A DNA stretch of 64,000 nucleotides, taken from positions 1-64,000 of the forward strand of contig NZ_NVQE01000017.1 of the NCBI RefSeq assembly GCF_002591975.1. Direction: 5' to 3'. Source of the stretch: Mycobacterium neglectum (GTDB taxonomy: Bacteria; Actinomycetota; Actinomycetes; Mycobacteriales; Mycobacteriaceae). Numbering within the stretch: position 1 is the stretch's first letter; each line of letters opens with the position of its first letter. A model generated the notes under the pieces. The model was not told where the DNA came from. It saw only the letters and a list, made by a program, of their open reading frames with translations, and searched no databases. The translations under genes and the position numbers were made by a program. Positions 42,340 through 52,409 of this stretch are shown one piece after another.

Positions 42340-43122
42340 GTGGATTTGGCGTACGACGACCGCGGCAAAGGCGATCCGGTGCTGTTCATCGCAGGCAGGG
42401 GCGGTGCGGGCCGCATGTGGCACCTGCATCAGGTGCCGGAGTTCCAGCGCGCCGGTTACCGCTGCATCACCTTCGACAACCGTGGGATCGGTGCCACCGA
42501 GAATGAAGACGGCTTCGGGACTGCGGAGATGGTCGCCGACACCGCCGAACTGATCGAGAAGCTCGACGCCGGGCCCGCGCGCATCGTCGGGGTATCGATG
42601 GGCGCGTACATCGCCCAGGAGCTGATGCTGGCGCGACCGGAGCTGGTTCGTGCGTCGGTGCTGATGGCCACCCGCGGCAGGCAGGATCACGCCCGCGAAT
42701 TCTTCCGCGGGGCCGAACGGGAACTCTACGACGCCGGTATCGAACTGCCCGCCTCTTATGACGCGAAAATCCGTCTGGTGGAAAGCTTTTCACCCAAAAC
42801 GCTGAACAATGACAACTTCGTGCGTGACTGGGCCGAGATGTTCACGATGTGGCCCACCAAGCCGTCGTCGGGCTTGCGCTGCCAGATTGACGCCGGGCCG
42901 ACGGCCGATCGCCTCCCCGCTTACAAAAGTATTACGACGCCGACGCTCGTCATCGGGTTCGCCGACGACATCGTGCTGCCACCACACCTGGGCCGCGAGG
43001 TCGCCAATGCCATCCAAACCGGCTACTACCAGGAGATTGCCGACACCGGCCACCTCGGATTCATTGAGAAACCGCAGGAAGTCAACGCCGCGGTGCTGAA
43101 GTTCTTCGCCGATAGTCTGTAG
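42340..43122 (+). CDS. bpoC: alpha/beta hydrolase BpoC
   Basis: 260-residue alpha/beta hydrolase, named after non-heme bromoperoxidases but more likely an esterase/lyase. The nucleophile serine is in GVSMGA (about residue 86), the acid in GFADDIV and the histidine in TGHLGF. The position between menC and menD matches Rv0554 (bpoC), and in other bacteria a hydrolase of this fold (MenH) works in the same pathway. The start is GTG at 42340, supported by a leaderless -10 box. Confidence 0.88.
   Translation: MDLAYDDRGKGDPVLFIAGRGGAGRMWHLHQVPEFQRAGYRCITFDNRGIGATENEDGFGTAEMVADTAELIEKLDAGPARIVGVSMGAYIAQELMLARPELVRASVLMATRGRQDHAREFFRGAERELYDAGIELPASYDAKIRLVESFSPKTLNNDNFVRDWAEMFTMWPTKPSSGLRCQIDAGPTADRLPAYKSITTPTLVIGFADDIVLPPHLGREVANAIQTGYYQEIADTGHLGFIEKPQEVNAAVLKFFADSL
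43113..43118 (+). promoter_or_regulatory. leaderless-type -10 box of menD
   Basis: TAGTCT in the last codons of bpoC ends six nt before the menD GTG at 43125, supporting that start rather than the GTG at 43122. Confidence 0.45.
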
Positions 43123-43124
43123 TG

Positions 43125-44789
43125 GTGAACCCCTCGACTGCGCAGACCCGCGTGGTTGTCGACGAACTGATCCGCGGCGGCGTCCGCGATGTCGTGCTCT
43201 GCCCGGGATCGCGAAACGCTCCGCTGGCATTCGCGCTGCAGGACGCCGACCGCGCGGGCCGGCTTCGGCTGCACGTGCGCATCGACGAACGCACCGCAGG
43301 CTTCCTGGCCATCGGCCTCGCGCTCGCTGAGCGCGCGCCGGTGTGCGTGGCAATGACGTCGGGCACCGCGGTGGCCAACCTCGGCCCCGCGGTCGTGGAG
43401 GCCAACTACGCGCGGGTGCCGCTGATCGTGCTGAGCGCCAACCGCCCGTATGAGTTGCTCGGCACCGGCGCGAATCAGACGTTCGAGCAGCTGGGCTATT
43501 TCGGCACCCAGATGCGTGAGACCATCAGCCTCGGCCTCGCCTCCGAAATCACAGGGGCCAGGCCCGACGAATTGAATTCCCTCAATGCGCAATGGCGCTC
43601 GGCGACGTGCCGAGTATTGGTGGCCGCCACCGGAACTCGCTCGGCCAACGCTGGGCCGGTGCAGTTCGACATCCCGTTGCGGGAACCTCTGGTGCCCAGC
43701 GTCGACGATCCCGCTACGCCCTACGCGCCGGAAGGGCGTCCCGGTGGCAAGCCGTGGACCTACACGCCCGCGGTCACCTTCGATCAGCCGCTCGACATCG
43801 ATCTGACACCCGACACCGTCGTCATCGCGGGACATGGCGCCGGTGTCCATCCCAATCTGGCCGAGCTGCCGACCGTCGCGGAGCCCACCGCACCCCCCGC
43901 CACCAACCCGCTACATCCGTTCGCGCTGAGACAGGTCCGACCTCGGCAGGTCATCATGCTCGGCCGCCCGACGCTGCATCGGCCGGTGTCGGCGCTCCTG
44001 GCCGATCCGTCGGTCCCGGTGTACGCGCTGACGACGGGTCCGCGCTGGCCCGACGTCTCGGGGAACTCGGCTGCCACAGGCACCCGCGCGGTGACCACCG
44101 GCCAACCCGATCCTGCCTGGTTGAAGCGCTGCGCCGAGGTCAACCAGCACGCGGTCGAGGCGGTGCGCGCGCAGCTGGAGGCACATCCGCTCAAGACCGG
44201 CCTGCATGTCGCGGCCGCGGTGGCCGACGCGGTTCGTCCCGGCGATCAGCTGGTCCTCGGGGCATCCAACCCGGTCCGCGACGCGGCGTTGGTCGGCCTG
44301 AACACCCAGGGCATCAAAGTGCGGTCCAACCGGGGCGTCGCGGGCATCGACGGCACGGTGTCGACGACGATCGGCGCGGCGCTGGCCCACGAGCGGGAGT
44401 CGGGTGGCAGCACTGCGCGCCGCACCATCGCGCTGATCGGCGACCTGACGTTCGTACACGACAGCTCCGGGCTGCTGATCGGTCCGACCGAGCCGGTGCC
44501 GCGCAACCTGACCATCGTCGTGTCCAACGACAACGGCGGCGGCATCTTCGAACTGCTCGAGCAGGGCGATCCACGGTTCTCTGACGTTTCGTCGCGGATC
44601 TTCGGTACGCCGCACGATGTGGACGTCGGTGCGTTGTGCCGCGCGTACCACGTCGAGTGCCGTCAGATCGAAGTCGACGGGCTGGTGGATGCGCTGAATG
44701 AGCCGTTCGACGGGATGCGGGTGCTGGAGGTGAAGGCCGACCGGTCGTCGCTGCGGGCGTTGCATGCGTCGATCAAGGCCGCACTGTGA
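43125..44789 (+). CDS. menD: SEPHCHC synthase MenD
   Basis: 554-residue ThDP-dependent enzyme that condenses isochorismate with 2-oxoglutarate, the first committed step of menaquinone ring formation. Highly conserved parts include [50 protein letters not shown] and the ThDP/Mg motif [13 protein letters not shown] through [12 protein letters not shown]. The C terminus is KAAL. The GTG at 43125 (VNPSTAQ) matches the M. tuberculosis start. The stop lies inside a 16-bp direct repeat whose second copy holds the next start codon. Confidence 0.96.
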   Translation: MNPSTAQTRVVVDELIRGGVRDVVLCPGSRNAPLAFALQDADRAGRLRLHVRIDERTAGFLAIGLALAERAPVCVAMTSGTAVANLGPAVVEANYARVPLIVLSANRPYELLGTGANQTFEQLGYFGTQMRETISLGLASEITGARPDELNSLNAQWRSATCRVLVAATGTRSANAGPVQFDIPLREPLVPSVDDPATPYAPEGRPGGKPWTYTPAVTFDQPLDIDLTPDTVVIAGHGAGVHPNLAELPTVAEPTAPPATNPLHPFALRQVRPRQVIMLGRPTLHRPVSALLADPSVPVYALTTGPRWPDVSGNSAATGTRAVTTGQPDPAWLKRCAEVNQHAVEAVRAQLEAHPLKTGLHVAAAVADAVRPGDQLVLGASNPVRDAALVGLNTQGIKVRSNRGVAGIDGTVSTTIGAALAHERESGGSTARRTIALIGDLTFVHDSSGLLIGPTEPVPRNLTIVVSNDNGGGIFELLEQGDPRFSDVSSRIFGTPHDVDVGALCRAYHVECRQIEVDGLVDALNEPFDGMRVLEVKADRSSLRALHASIKAAL

Positions 44790-44815
44790 GCCGAGCGAAC
44801 AAGGCCGCACTGTGA
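44774..44815. repeat. 16-bp direct repeat at the menD / DUF3592 junction
   Basis: CAAGGCCGCACTGTGA occurs at 44774-44789 and exactly again at 44800-44815, a 26-bp tandem step. The first copy contains the menD stop and the second contains the GTG start of the next gene. Confidence 0.85.
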
Positions 44816-45327
44816 AGCGGGTTATCTCGTTGTGGCGCAAGCTGGTGCCGCGGTTGACCCGTGATCCCGACGAGACGCGGTCGCAGCGCACGTTCCGGCG
44901 CATCCGGATCGGAATCGTGGTCGTGGCATCCCTGGTGACGCTGCAATCAGCACTCATGGTGATGGGCGCCTGGCGTGATGATCGGCAGATCGAACGGCAC
45001 ATGGGTGTGGCGGCCGCCGAGGTGCTCAGCGCGGGACCGCGTCGGTCGACGATCGAGTTCGTCACGCCTGACCGCGTGACCTATCGCCCCGAGCTGGGTG
45101 TGCTGTATCCGTCCGAGCTGGAGACGGGCATGCGCATCTATGTCGAATACGACACCAACAACCCGGATTTGGTGCGGGTGCGGGATCGCAACGCGTCGCT
45201 GGCGATCATCCCGGCGGGCTCGATCGCAGTGGTTGGCTGGTTGATCGCCGTGGTGCTGCTGGCCGGCCTCGCCGTCTGGGAACCTCGGCTTGCCCGAATT
45301 GACGCTTCGACGCAGAAGGTCCAGTAG
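44812..45327 (+). CDS. DUF3592 membrane protein (Rv0556-like)
   Basis: 171-residue protein with a basic N terminus (LWRKLVPRLTRDPDETRSQRTFRRIR) and two membrane helices, at about residues 33-52 and 137-160. The central soluble part (RSTIEFVTPDRVTYRPELGVLYPSEL, GMRIYVEYDTNNPDLVRV) is a DUF3592-like fold. Function unknown. The GTG at 44812 lies in the second copy of a short direct repeat. It follows menD, as I recall for Rv0556. Confidence 0.85.
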   Translation: MKRVISLWRKLVPRLTRDPDETRSQRTFRRIRIGIVVVASLVTLQSALMVMGAWRDDRQIERHMGVAAAEVLSAGPRRSTIEFVTPDRVTYRPELGVLYPSELETGMRIYVEYDTNNPDLVRVRDRNASLAIIPAGSIAVVGWLIAVVLLAGLAVWEPRLARIDASTQKVQ

Positions 45328-45332
45328 ACCGC

Positions 45333-46010
45333 TCAGGTCTGCATCAGCTTGGTCAGCCAGTCGTTGTCGTAGATGTCGATCTTCGTGTCGTTCGCCACGT
45401 CGTAAACCGTTGGGGTGCCGGTGTCCATCATGTCGACGTCATACAGGTACCCGAAGTTGGCATCGTCCATCTCCGCGACGTCGATCGCCGACCCACCCTC
45501 GGCGATGCGGTCGGCGACAGCGTCGGGCATGCCCGCGGACTTCGCCATCTCAGCCATCTCGTCATCGGTGGGGCCGGGCCCACCCTTGGTCCGTTGCTGG
45601 TGGACGTACAGCTCCTGAACGAAGCGCTGGAACTGCGTCCCCGTCGCGCCGCCCTCGGCGGCGTTGAACAACGCGTTGCTCACGTTCGCCGAGTACCCGC
45701 CAGAGCCGGAATCCAGGAACGTCAGCGGCCGGTAGGTGATTCTCAGCGCGCCGGTGCCGATGTAATAGGCGAACTGGTCGCCGAAATCGGTCTGCAAATC
45801 CGCGCAATGCGAACACTGTGGCTCGGTGAAGATCTCGATCTGGGTCGGTGCGTCCTCGAACCCTGCGACGATGCCGAAGCCGTCTTCGCTCACCGAAAGC
45901 GCGGGCTGAGCGGGATCCCGTTGCGCAGTGCCAGATACTTGCGTCGTACAGCCGGCAACGGCAAGCATCACAGCGATGGCCAGCACCGATGCCACCCGGA
46001 ATATCCGCAT
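45333..46010 (-). CDS. DsbA-like thioredoxin-fold lipoprotein
   Basis: 225-residue exported protein. The signal peptide ends in a lipobox (LAVAGC, Cys near residue 21). The thioredoxin-like domain has the redox motif CSHC in EIFTEPQCSHCADLQ and a cis-proline-like TGTPTVYDV near the C terminus; the inserted helical part is DsbA-like. It probably handles disulfides of envelope proteins. It converges on the menD-DUF3592 pair, the stops lying 5 nt apart. Confidence 0.85.
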   Translation of the reverse strand: MRIFRVASVLAIAVMLAVAGCTTQVSGTAQRDPAQPALSVSEDGFGIVAGFEDAPTQIEIFTEPQCSHCADLQTDFGDQFAYYIGTGALRITYRPLTFLDSGSGGYSANVSNALFNAAEGGATGTQFQRFVQELYVHQQRTKGGPGPTDDEMAEMAKSAGMPDAVADRIAEGGSAIDVAEMDDANFGYLYDVDMMDTGTPTVYDVANDTKIDIYDNDWLTKLMQT

Positions 46011-46143
46011 GTCAACCGCCTTTCTCTGTGCGCACCATACTCGAAATCGCCCACGTGGAGAATCCGTTCATCGGCACGAGCTATTTGCGTGACATATCCC
46101 TGTACGAAACCTTGCCGACAGCCGCCGATGGGACTCTCGAGGC

Positions 46144-47271
46144 GTGCGCGTTGCAATCGTCACAGAGTCCTTTCTCCCGAATGTCAACGGCGTCACCAAC
46201 TCGGTGCTTCGGGTGATCGAGCATCTCCGCTGCACGGGTCATGAGGCCCTCGTCATTGCGCCGGACACCCCGCGGGGTGAGCCGCCGGCCGACAAGATCC
46301 ACGAGGGCGTCCGCGTTCACCGGGTGCCATCGCGGATGTTCCCGAAGATCAACTCGCTTCCGCTGGGCATCCCACGCCCGCGGATGGTGAGCGTGTTGCG
46401 CGGGTTCGACCCCGACGTCGTGCACCTGGCGTCCCCGGCGCTGCTGGGCTACGGCGGGCTGCACGCCGCGCGTCACCTCGGCGTGCCGACAGTCGCGGTA
46501 TTCCAAACCGACGTCGCAGGTTTCGCCGAGAGCTACGGCGTCGGTTTTGCCGCCAAGACCGCCTGGGCGTGGACGCGGCACCTGCACGGTAAGGCCGACC
46601 GCACGCTGGCGCCGTCTACCGCGGCGATGGAAAACCTGACGGCCCATCGGATCCCGCGGGTGCACAAGTGGGCGCGCGGCGTCGACATCACCGGTTTCGC
46701 GCCATCGGCGCGCGACGAGAACCTGCGTCGCATGTGGTCGCCGCAGAACAAGCCGATCGTCGGTTTCGTCGGCCGACTTGCCCCCGAGAAGCACGTCGAG
46801 CGGTTGGCGGCACTGTCGGCGCGCGAGGATCTCCAGCTGGTCGTCGTCGGTGACGGTGTCGATCGCGCGAAGCTCGAAACTCTTTTACCGTCAGCAGTTT
46901 TCGCGGGCGCACTGTACGGCGATGAGCTGGCAACTGCGTACGCGAGTATGGATGTGTTCGTTCACCCCGGCGAACACGAGACGTTCTGTCAGGCGGTGCA
47001 GGAGGCGATGGCCTCGGGCCTGCCGGCGATCGCGCCCAACGCCGGCGGGCCGCGTGATCTCATCACCCCGTACCGCACCGGCCTGCTGTTGTCGGTCGAC
47101 GAGTTCGAAGCCAAGCTGCCCGAGGCCGTCGACCATTTGATCGCCGAACGGCAGCGTTACTCGGTGGCGGCGCGTCGCAGCGTGTTGACCCGGACATGGC
47201 CGGCGATCTGCGACGAGTTGCTCGGCCATTACGACGACGTCATCGGTCTGCGTCGCCTCAGGGCCGCTTAG
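46144..47271 (+). CDS. mgtA: GDP-mannose-dependent alpha-mannosyltransferase MgtA
   Basis: 375-residue GT4 (GT-B fold) glycosyltransferase. The N-terminal glycine-rich start [19 protein letters not shown] and the C-terminal nucleotide-sugar site ([34 protein letters not shown] with the EX7E glutamates) are clear. The position before menG matches Rv0557 (MgtA/PimB), which adds mannose to a glucuronosyl-diacylglycerol glycolipid in mycobacterial envelope synthesis. The start is GTG at 46144. The substrate assignment rests on orthology. Confidence 0.88.
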   Translation: MRVAIVTESFLPNVNGVTNSVLRVIEHLRCTGHEALVIAPDTPRGEPPADKIHEGVRVHRVPSRMFPKINSLPLGIPRPRMVSVLRGFDPDVVHLASPALLGYGGLHAARHLGVPTVAVFQTDVAGFAESYGVGFAAKTAWAWTRHLHGKADRTLAPSTAAMENLTAHRIPRVHKWARGVDITGFAPSARDENLRRMWSPQNKPIVGFVGRLAPEKHVERLAALSAREDLQLVVVGDGVDRAKLETLLPSAVFAGALYGDELATAYASMDVFVHPGEHETFCQAVQEAMASGLPAIAPNAGGPRDLITPYRTGLLLSVDEFEAKLPEAVDHLIAERQRYSVAARRSVLTRTWPAICDELLGHYDDVIGLRRLRAA

Positions 47272-47364
47272 CCTTGCCCGCCGCAGATGGCTTGAACTGG
47301 AGTATTTGCGCTAGCGCAATGAATGCCGGTAAGACGAAAGTGTGGGTGAATTTTGTCTGCCGAC

Positions 47365-47868
47365 TCATGGAGTCTTAGGCCATAGCAGCGTCCGGGTCGC
47401 TGCATCATCGGCTGATTCCCCGGCGGCCTCGGCGAATGCGGCCAACGCGGCGGCTAGCACGTCGCGCTGCGCTGCAGGCATATCGTGGAGGACACGCTCG
47501 ATCGCCGACCGGCGCCGACTGGTCACCTCGTCGACCAGCTGCCGCCCCGTCGGAGTGAGGGTCAATGTCACCTGTCGCCGATCAACTGCTGACTCGCGCC
47601 GCCGAAGTAGTCCCGCCTTGATGAGGCGGTCGCAGATCCGGCTGGCATTGGACGGATTCACCTCCAGTTCCTCGGCCACGGCGGCGAGATTCGACGGTCC
47701 GCGGCTGAACAGGATCACCAGTACCCGGAATTGCGGAACAGTGACGAGTTCGTCGATGCCGGACATGGAGGCAGCCGCGATGCCCACCAGCGCACGTGAC
47801 GCACGCAGCACTGCGTCGACCTGTTCTGGGGGAGGCCGGTCACCACTCGTACGGTGTCGCAGGGGCAT
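47365..47868 (-). CDS. MarR family transcriptional regulator
   Basis: 167-residue winged-helix regulator. The recognition region is VAEELEVNPSNASRICDRLIKAGLLRR, the wing RRESAVDRRQVTLTLTPTGRQLV. The 92-bp gap to the divergent reductase gene carries two operator-like palindromes, so autoregulation and control of that gene are likely. The ligand is unknown. Confidence 0.88.
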   Translation of the reverse strand: MPLRHRTSGDRPPPEQVDAVLRASRALVGIAAASMSGIDELVTVPQFRVLVILFSRGPSNLAAVAEELEVNPSNASRICDRLIKAGLLRRRESAVDRRQVTLTLTPTGRQLVDEVTSRRRSAIERVLHDMPAAQRDVLAAALAAFAEAAGESADDAATRTLLWPKTP

Positions 47869-47895
47869 AGCAGGGATTGTGCCGACCGGATTTGT

Positions 47896-47925
47896 CTTGC
47901 CGCAAGGCCCATTCCGGGACGGAAT
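47896..47925. promoter_or_regulatory. two palindromes in the MarR / DUF385 gap
   Basis: CTTGCCGCAAG (47896-47906, 5-1-5) and ATTCCGGGACGGAAT (47911-47925, 6-3-6) are both perfect inverted repeats between the divergent MarR and reductase genes, the expected place for MarR binding. Confidence 0.55.
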
Positions 47926-47960
47926 CAGCTAATGGCATCGGGCAGGTTGAGGAGGTTGCA

Positions 47961-48443
47961 GTGTTGGACACGCTCAAAGCACGCGGCGTGAAACTGGTTG
48001 AAAACGTGTTGCATTCACGGAAGCTCACCCGTGCACCGATCTGGGTGTATCGTGCACGCCTCGGCGCTTTCTTCGGTTCGCGGATGCTGATGCTCGAGCA
48101 CACCGGCCGGCGCACAGGCGCACCGCGATACGTCGTGCTGGAAGTCATCGACCATCCCGGGCCTGGCAGCTACATCGTGGCGTCGGGTTTCGGGACTCGA
48201 GCGCAATGGTTCAAGAACATCCAAGCAAGTCCGAAGGTGAAGATCTCGGTCGCCGGCCGCCGGTCCGTTCCGGCCGTGGCTCGCCATCTGACCACCGCGG
48301 AAGCCGATGCCGCCCTGCAGTCCTACATCGCCAGGCATCCCGGCGCATGGTCGGCACTCAAGCCGGCGATCGAAGGCGCCCTCGGACAGCCGATCTCTGA
48401 GCACGACACCGCGCTTCCGATGGTCGAGTTCAGCCTCAGCTGA
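47961..48443 (+). CDS. nitroreductase/deazaflavin-dependent oxidoreductase family protein
   Basis: 160-residue DUF385-type protein. The family signature is LEHTGRRTGAPRYVVLE, then YIVASGFGTRAQWFKNIQASP. It starts at the GTG at 47961 behind a GAGGAGG ribosome binding site. It is divergent from the MarR gene and its TGA overlaps the ATG of the lipoprotein gene, so it and the lipoprotein are likely the regulated targets. Confidence 0.86.
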   Translation: MLDTLKARGVKLVENVLHSRKLTRAPIWVYRARLGAFFGSRMLMLEHTGRRTGAPRYVVLEVIDHPGPGSYIVASGFGTRAQWFKNIQASPKVKISVAGRRSVPAVARHLTTAEADAALQSYIARHPGAWSALKPAIEGALGQPISEHDTALPMVEFSLS

Positions 48444-48889
48444 TGGGCGCACATCGCCTGTGGTTCGCCGGTCTGGTGGTGTGCGCGGTCGCCTGCGGCT
48501 GCTCGCAGGCACCGTCGGATTCCACTGCGTTCAGCACGACGGCGCCGCCGCCGACGGCTCAGTCGGAGAGCCCGGCGACCCGCGCAGGTCCGTTGGGCGC
48601 ACCGACTGCGCACGGTCTTGTCGAGGCGCTCGAGCACTCAGGCCTCGAGATGCAGAATCCGGTCGACACCACCAAACAGGAATGCCGCGCGATCGGATGC
48701 CGTCAATCTGTCGTTACCGACCGCCTGCGCATCAGGTCCTTCGACGAGACCGGCCAAGCGCAGAAGTATGCGGCGGAGGCGGGCGCCAGCCAAGTGGAAA
48801 CGGTGGTGGTGACCTTCGCTCCGGTGGTGCCCGACGCAGAGCGCGAACGCTACTGGGCAGAAATCGTGAGGCTTGTCACGGCGGGATGA
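48443..48889 (+). CDS. putative lipoprotein, unknown function
   Basis: 148-residue exported protein. The signal peptide (LWFAGLVVCAVACGC) ends in a lipobox-like AVAC or ACGC sequence, followed by a Ser/Pro/Thr-rich linker (SDSTAFSTTAPPPTAQS). The mature domain has a cysteine pair (QECRAIGCRQSV). The start overlaps the previous stop. I do not recognise the domain. Mycobacterial lipoproteins of this length are common and mostly uncharacterised. Confidence 0.75.
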   Translation: MGAHRLWFAGLVVCAVACGCSQAPSDSTAFSTTAPPPTAQSESPATRAGPLGAPTAHGLVEALEHSGLEMQNPVDTTKQECRAIGCRQSVVTDRLRIRSFDETGQAQKYAAEAGASQVETVVVTFAPVVPDAERERYWAEIVRLVTAG

Positions 48890-48905
48890 CCCCGCGGCGA
48901 AAAAC

Positions 48906-49729
48906 TCAGCCTTGCGCCTCGATCGCGACCGGCTGCCATTTCTCCCACGTCGCGAGCCGGCTTTCGTAGTCGGCCTTAGCCAGCCGCAGCGGCAGCTCTC
49001 CGAAAAAGACTCGCAACGGCGGCTTTTCGGCGTCGACGATCTTGAGCACCGCCGCCGCTGACGCCTTCGGATCACCTGGCGCCGAGACGCGCTGGCTGCG
49101 AAGACGGTCCGCCTCGTCGTGCACCTCTTGGTAGCCGGGCAGCGGCTGCGACCGCTTCGACGACGAGCCCGCCCAGTCGGTCGAGAAGCCGCCCGGCTCG
49201 ATCAACGTCACGTGGATGCCGAAGGACGCGACCTCCTGCGCCAGCGACTGCGAGAACCCCTCAAGGGCCCACTTCGACGCGTTGTAGATGCCGACGTTCT
49301 GGAACGCGGTGATCCCGCCGATCGATGACACCTGAAGGATTGGCCGCTGCGCTGAGCCCGCAGATACGGCAGCGCCGCCTGGGTGATCCACAGCGCGCCG
49401 AACACGTTGGTCTCGATCTGGTCGCGCGCCTCCTGTTCGGTCAGCTCCTCGATGAAGCCGAAGTGGCCGTAGCCCGCGTTGTTGACGACGATGTCGAGCC
49501 GTCCGAAGTGGTCGTGTGCAGCCTTGACGGCGGCGAAGCCCGCGTCGCGGTCGGTCACGTCGAGTTGAATCGGCAACAGTGCGTCGCCGAACTTCGCGGC
49601 CAGATCGTCGAGAGTCGCCGTGTTCCGTGCCGTCGCCGCAACCTTGTCGCCGCGTTCGAGTGCCGCGATGGCCCACTCTCGGCCGAAGCCACGCGATGTC
49701 CCGGTGATGAACCAAACCTTTTCAGCCAT
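48906..49729 (-). pseudogene. short-chain dehydrogenase/reductase broken by a frameshift
   Basis: The gene starts at the ATG at 49729 with FITGTSRGFGREWAIAALERG (Rossmann motif) and runs in one frame through VVNNAGYGHFGF to ALPYLRAQRSG near 49343. The rest of the protein (LQVSSIGGITAF, the YNASK active site and a complete C terminus ending EAQG) is in another frame. One base is missing near 49340, where CA-ATC would restore the protein at about 274 residues. Both halves look well conserved, so the mutation is recent or is a sequencing error. A classical SDR with unknown substrate. Confidence 0.8.
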
Positions 49730-49785
49730 GTGCGGTAAATGCCCACGCAGGCGCATTCCATTCCCGGTGCGCGCATGTTGACAGG

Positions 49786-49791
49786 TAGCGT
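49786..49791 (+). promoter_or_regulatory. leaderless-type -10 box of menG
   Basis: TAGCGT followed by 7 nt and the GTG at 49799. It identifies the start used for MenG. Confidence 0.5.
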
Positions 49792-49798
49792 CGCTTTT

Positions 49799-50491
<693 letters not shown>

Positions 50492-50611
50492 AGAGCGCGC
50501 TCGGCACAGCCGACTTCATTTCACGCAGATTTCAACTGGTCACCATTTGGCGCGATCTCGATAGCGTGCGAATAGCCGATATTTGCAATTGCTTTCGAGG
50601 GGAACGTGGGA

Positions 50612-51550
50612 ATGACTGCTGCAACCGATACCCGTCTTGACGTAGCGCCGCTGTCCGGTTGGACCGGTGCACTGATCAGTGGAGTCGACCTGTCGTCGCC
50701 GCTGTCGGCCAACGACGTGAAGACCATCCGCGATGCATTGCACACGTGGAAAGTCGTCTTCTTTCGCGATCAGACGCTCGACCACGCTGCGCAGATCGCG
50801 TTCGGCGCTCAATTCGGCGAGGTGACGCCCGGCCATCCGTACGAGGGCGATTCGGCGCCACCGGAATTCCCGCAAATCCATACCGTCTCACCGGCGGCCT
50901 ATGACCACCGGTATGGCACCAAGTACCGAAAGAAGCAAAGCCCCAACGGACCTGGCTGGCACGCCGACGTCACCCCGCTGATCAATCCGCCGTCCCATTC
51001 GATCCTTCTCGCCGAAAAGGTACCGCCCTACGGCGGGGATACGCAGTTCGTCAACGTCGCCGCCGTCTACCAGGGCCTCGCGCCTGCGGTGCGTGCGCTC
51101 ATCGACGACCTGCGCGCCGAGCACCGATTCGAGTCGACCGCCACCGCGGAGCGCAGCACCGAGAAGATCGGTGACCTCGTGCGCACCAATCCGCTTGCGT
51201 CGGTTCACCCGGTGGTTCGCGTGCATCCGGAGACCCAGGAGCGCGTCGTGTACGTCAACCCCTCCTTCACCAAAGAGATCGTCAACCTGTCGCCGCGTGA
51301 AAGCAGGCATCTGCTCGACCTGCTGTTCGAGCAGATCGCCCGCCCCGAGTACGCGGTGCGCTTCAAATGGGAGCCGGGTAGCGTCGCGTTCTGGGACAAC
51401 CGCGCCGCACTGCACCTCGCTCCGCGCGATTTCGAGCACGTGCACGGCGATCGCGTACTGCATCGGATCACGCTCGTCGGTGACGTCCCGGTAGGTCCCG
51501 ATGGCGTTGCCTCCGAGTCGATCTCAGGTGAGTTCTTCGGAGCTGCCTGA
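50612..51550 (+). CDS. TauD/TfdA-family dioxygenase (first copy)
   Basis: 312-residue Fe(II)/2-oxoglutarate-dependent oxygenase. The iron ligands appear as HxD in GWHADVT (near residue 116) and the late histidine in ALHLAPRD; the 2-oxoglutarate arginine is in LHRITLV. GHPYEGDSAP and KVPPYGGDTQFVN are family features. Such enzymes release sulfite from taurine, alkylsulfonates or alkyl sulfates. The ATG at 50612 has an AGGGGA ribosome binding site. It opens the sulfonate island and its end is followed directly by the permease. Confidence 0.9.
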   Translation: MTAATDTRLDVAPLSGWTGALISGVDLSSPLSANDVKTIRDALHTWKVVFFRDQTLDHAAQIAFGAQFGEVTPGHPYEGDSAPPEFPQIHTVSPAAYDHRYGTKYRKKQSPNGPGWHADVTPLINPPSHSILLAEKVPPYGGDTQFVNVAAVYQGLAPAVRALIDDLRAEHRFESTATAERSTEKIGDLVRTNPLASVHPVVRVHPETQERVVYVNPSFTKEIVNLSPRESRHLLDLLFEQIARPEYAVRFKWEPGSVAFWDNRAALHLAPRDFEHVHGDRVLHRITLVGDVPVGPDGVASESISGEFFGAA

Positions 51551-51551
51551 C

Positions 51552-52409
51552 ATGACCAGCGTCCTTTCGCGGCCGTCGACCAGCGACCGGGTCGGCACCG
51601 GTCTCGTCGATCCGAGAACGGTCGTCAAGAAGAGTCAACGGGGCCAACGTGTTCCGCGCCAGGTGCAGCGGCTACTCGGCCCGGTACTGCTTGTCGCGCT
51701 GTGGCAGCTCCTTTCGGCGACAGGTGCATTCGATCAGCGCACGGTGCCGCCGCCCACCAGGGTCGTGCGCGCCGCCTACCGGCTCATCGCCGACGGGTCG
51801 CTGGCAGACCACATGTCGACCAGCCTGCTTCGCGTCGGCTACGGGTTGGTTTTCGGCATAGTCCTCGGACTGGGCCTGGCATTGATCACCGGCCTCTCCA
51901 GACTCGGTGAGAATATCTTCGACGCGAATATGGAAGTGCTGAACGCGATTCCGAACTTCGCGTTGGTGCCCTTGTTGATCGTGTGGTTCGGCATCAGCGA
52001 GGTGCCCAAGATCCTGCTGATCACCCTGGCGGTGGCGGTGTCCATCTACATCAACACGTTCAGCGCCATCCGCAGCGTCGATGCCGGACTCGTGGAAGCG
52101 GCCCGCTCGCTCGGCGCAGGGCGGGCGGAGATGATCTACCGGATCATCATCCCCGGCTCACTGCCGGGCTTTCTGGTCGGCCTGCGCCTGGCGCTCACCG
52201 CGTCGTGGTTGGCGCTGATATTCGCCGAAACTATCAACGCGAAGAAGGGCCTCGGCCGCATGATGACCGACGCGCGCGAGTACTTCCAGGTCGACGTGGT
52301 GTTCGTGCTGATCGGTGTGTATGCCGCCCTCGGCCTGTCCTCGATCCTCATCGTCCGGTTCCTGGAAGGTCGGCTGCTGACCTGGAGACGGGCCTATGAC
52401 GGTGACTGA
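51552..52409 (+). CDS. ABC transporter permease, sulfonate/taurine type
   Basis: 285-residue permease of the SsuC/TauC family. A hydrophobic N-terminal helix (LLGPVLLVALWQLLSA) is followed by the transmembrane domain with the ATPase-contacting EAA loop (EAARSLGAGRAEMIYRIIIPGSLPGFL). The ATG at 51552 is 1 nt after the TauD stop region and the end overlaps the ATPase gene by 14 nt, so all are co-expressed. It imports organosulfonates or related sulfur sources (inference from neighbours). Confidence 0.88.
   Translation: MTSVLSRPSTSDRVGTGLVDPRTVVKKSQRGQRVPRQVQRLLGPVLLVALWQLLSATGAFDQRTVPPPTRVVRAAYRLIADGSLADHMSTSLLRVGYGLVFGIVLGLGLALITGLSRLGENIFDANMEVLNAIPNFALVPLLIVWFGISEVPKILLITLAVAVSIYINTFSAIRSVDAGLVEAARSLGAGRAEMIYRIIIPGSLPGFLVGLRLALTASWLALIFAETINAKKGLGRMMTDAREYFQVDVVFVLIGVYAALGLSSILIVRFLEGRLLTWRRAYDGD

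Noticed and set aside
48906..49715. 269-residue frame as a complete intact protein
   Set aside because: Its N-terminal half is arginine-rich shadow sequence; the true SDR N terminus is in another frame, giving a frameshifted gene.
49778..49783. TTGACA upstream of menG as a -35 box
   Set aside because: It is only 2 nt from the TAGCGT -10 box, so it cannot act with it as a normal promoter pair.
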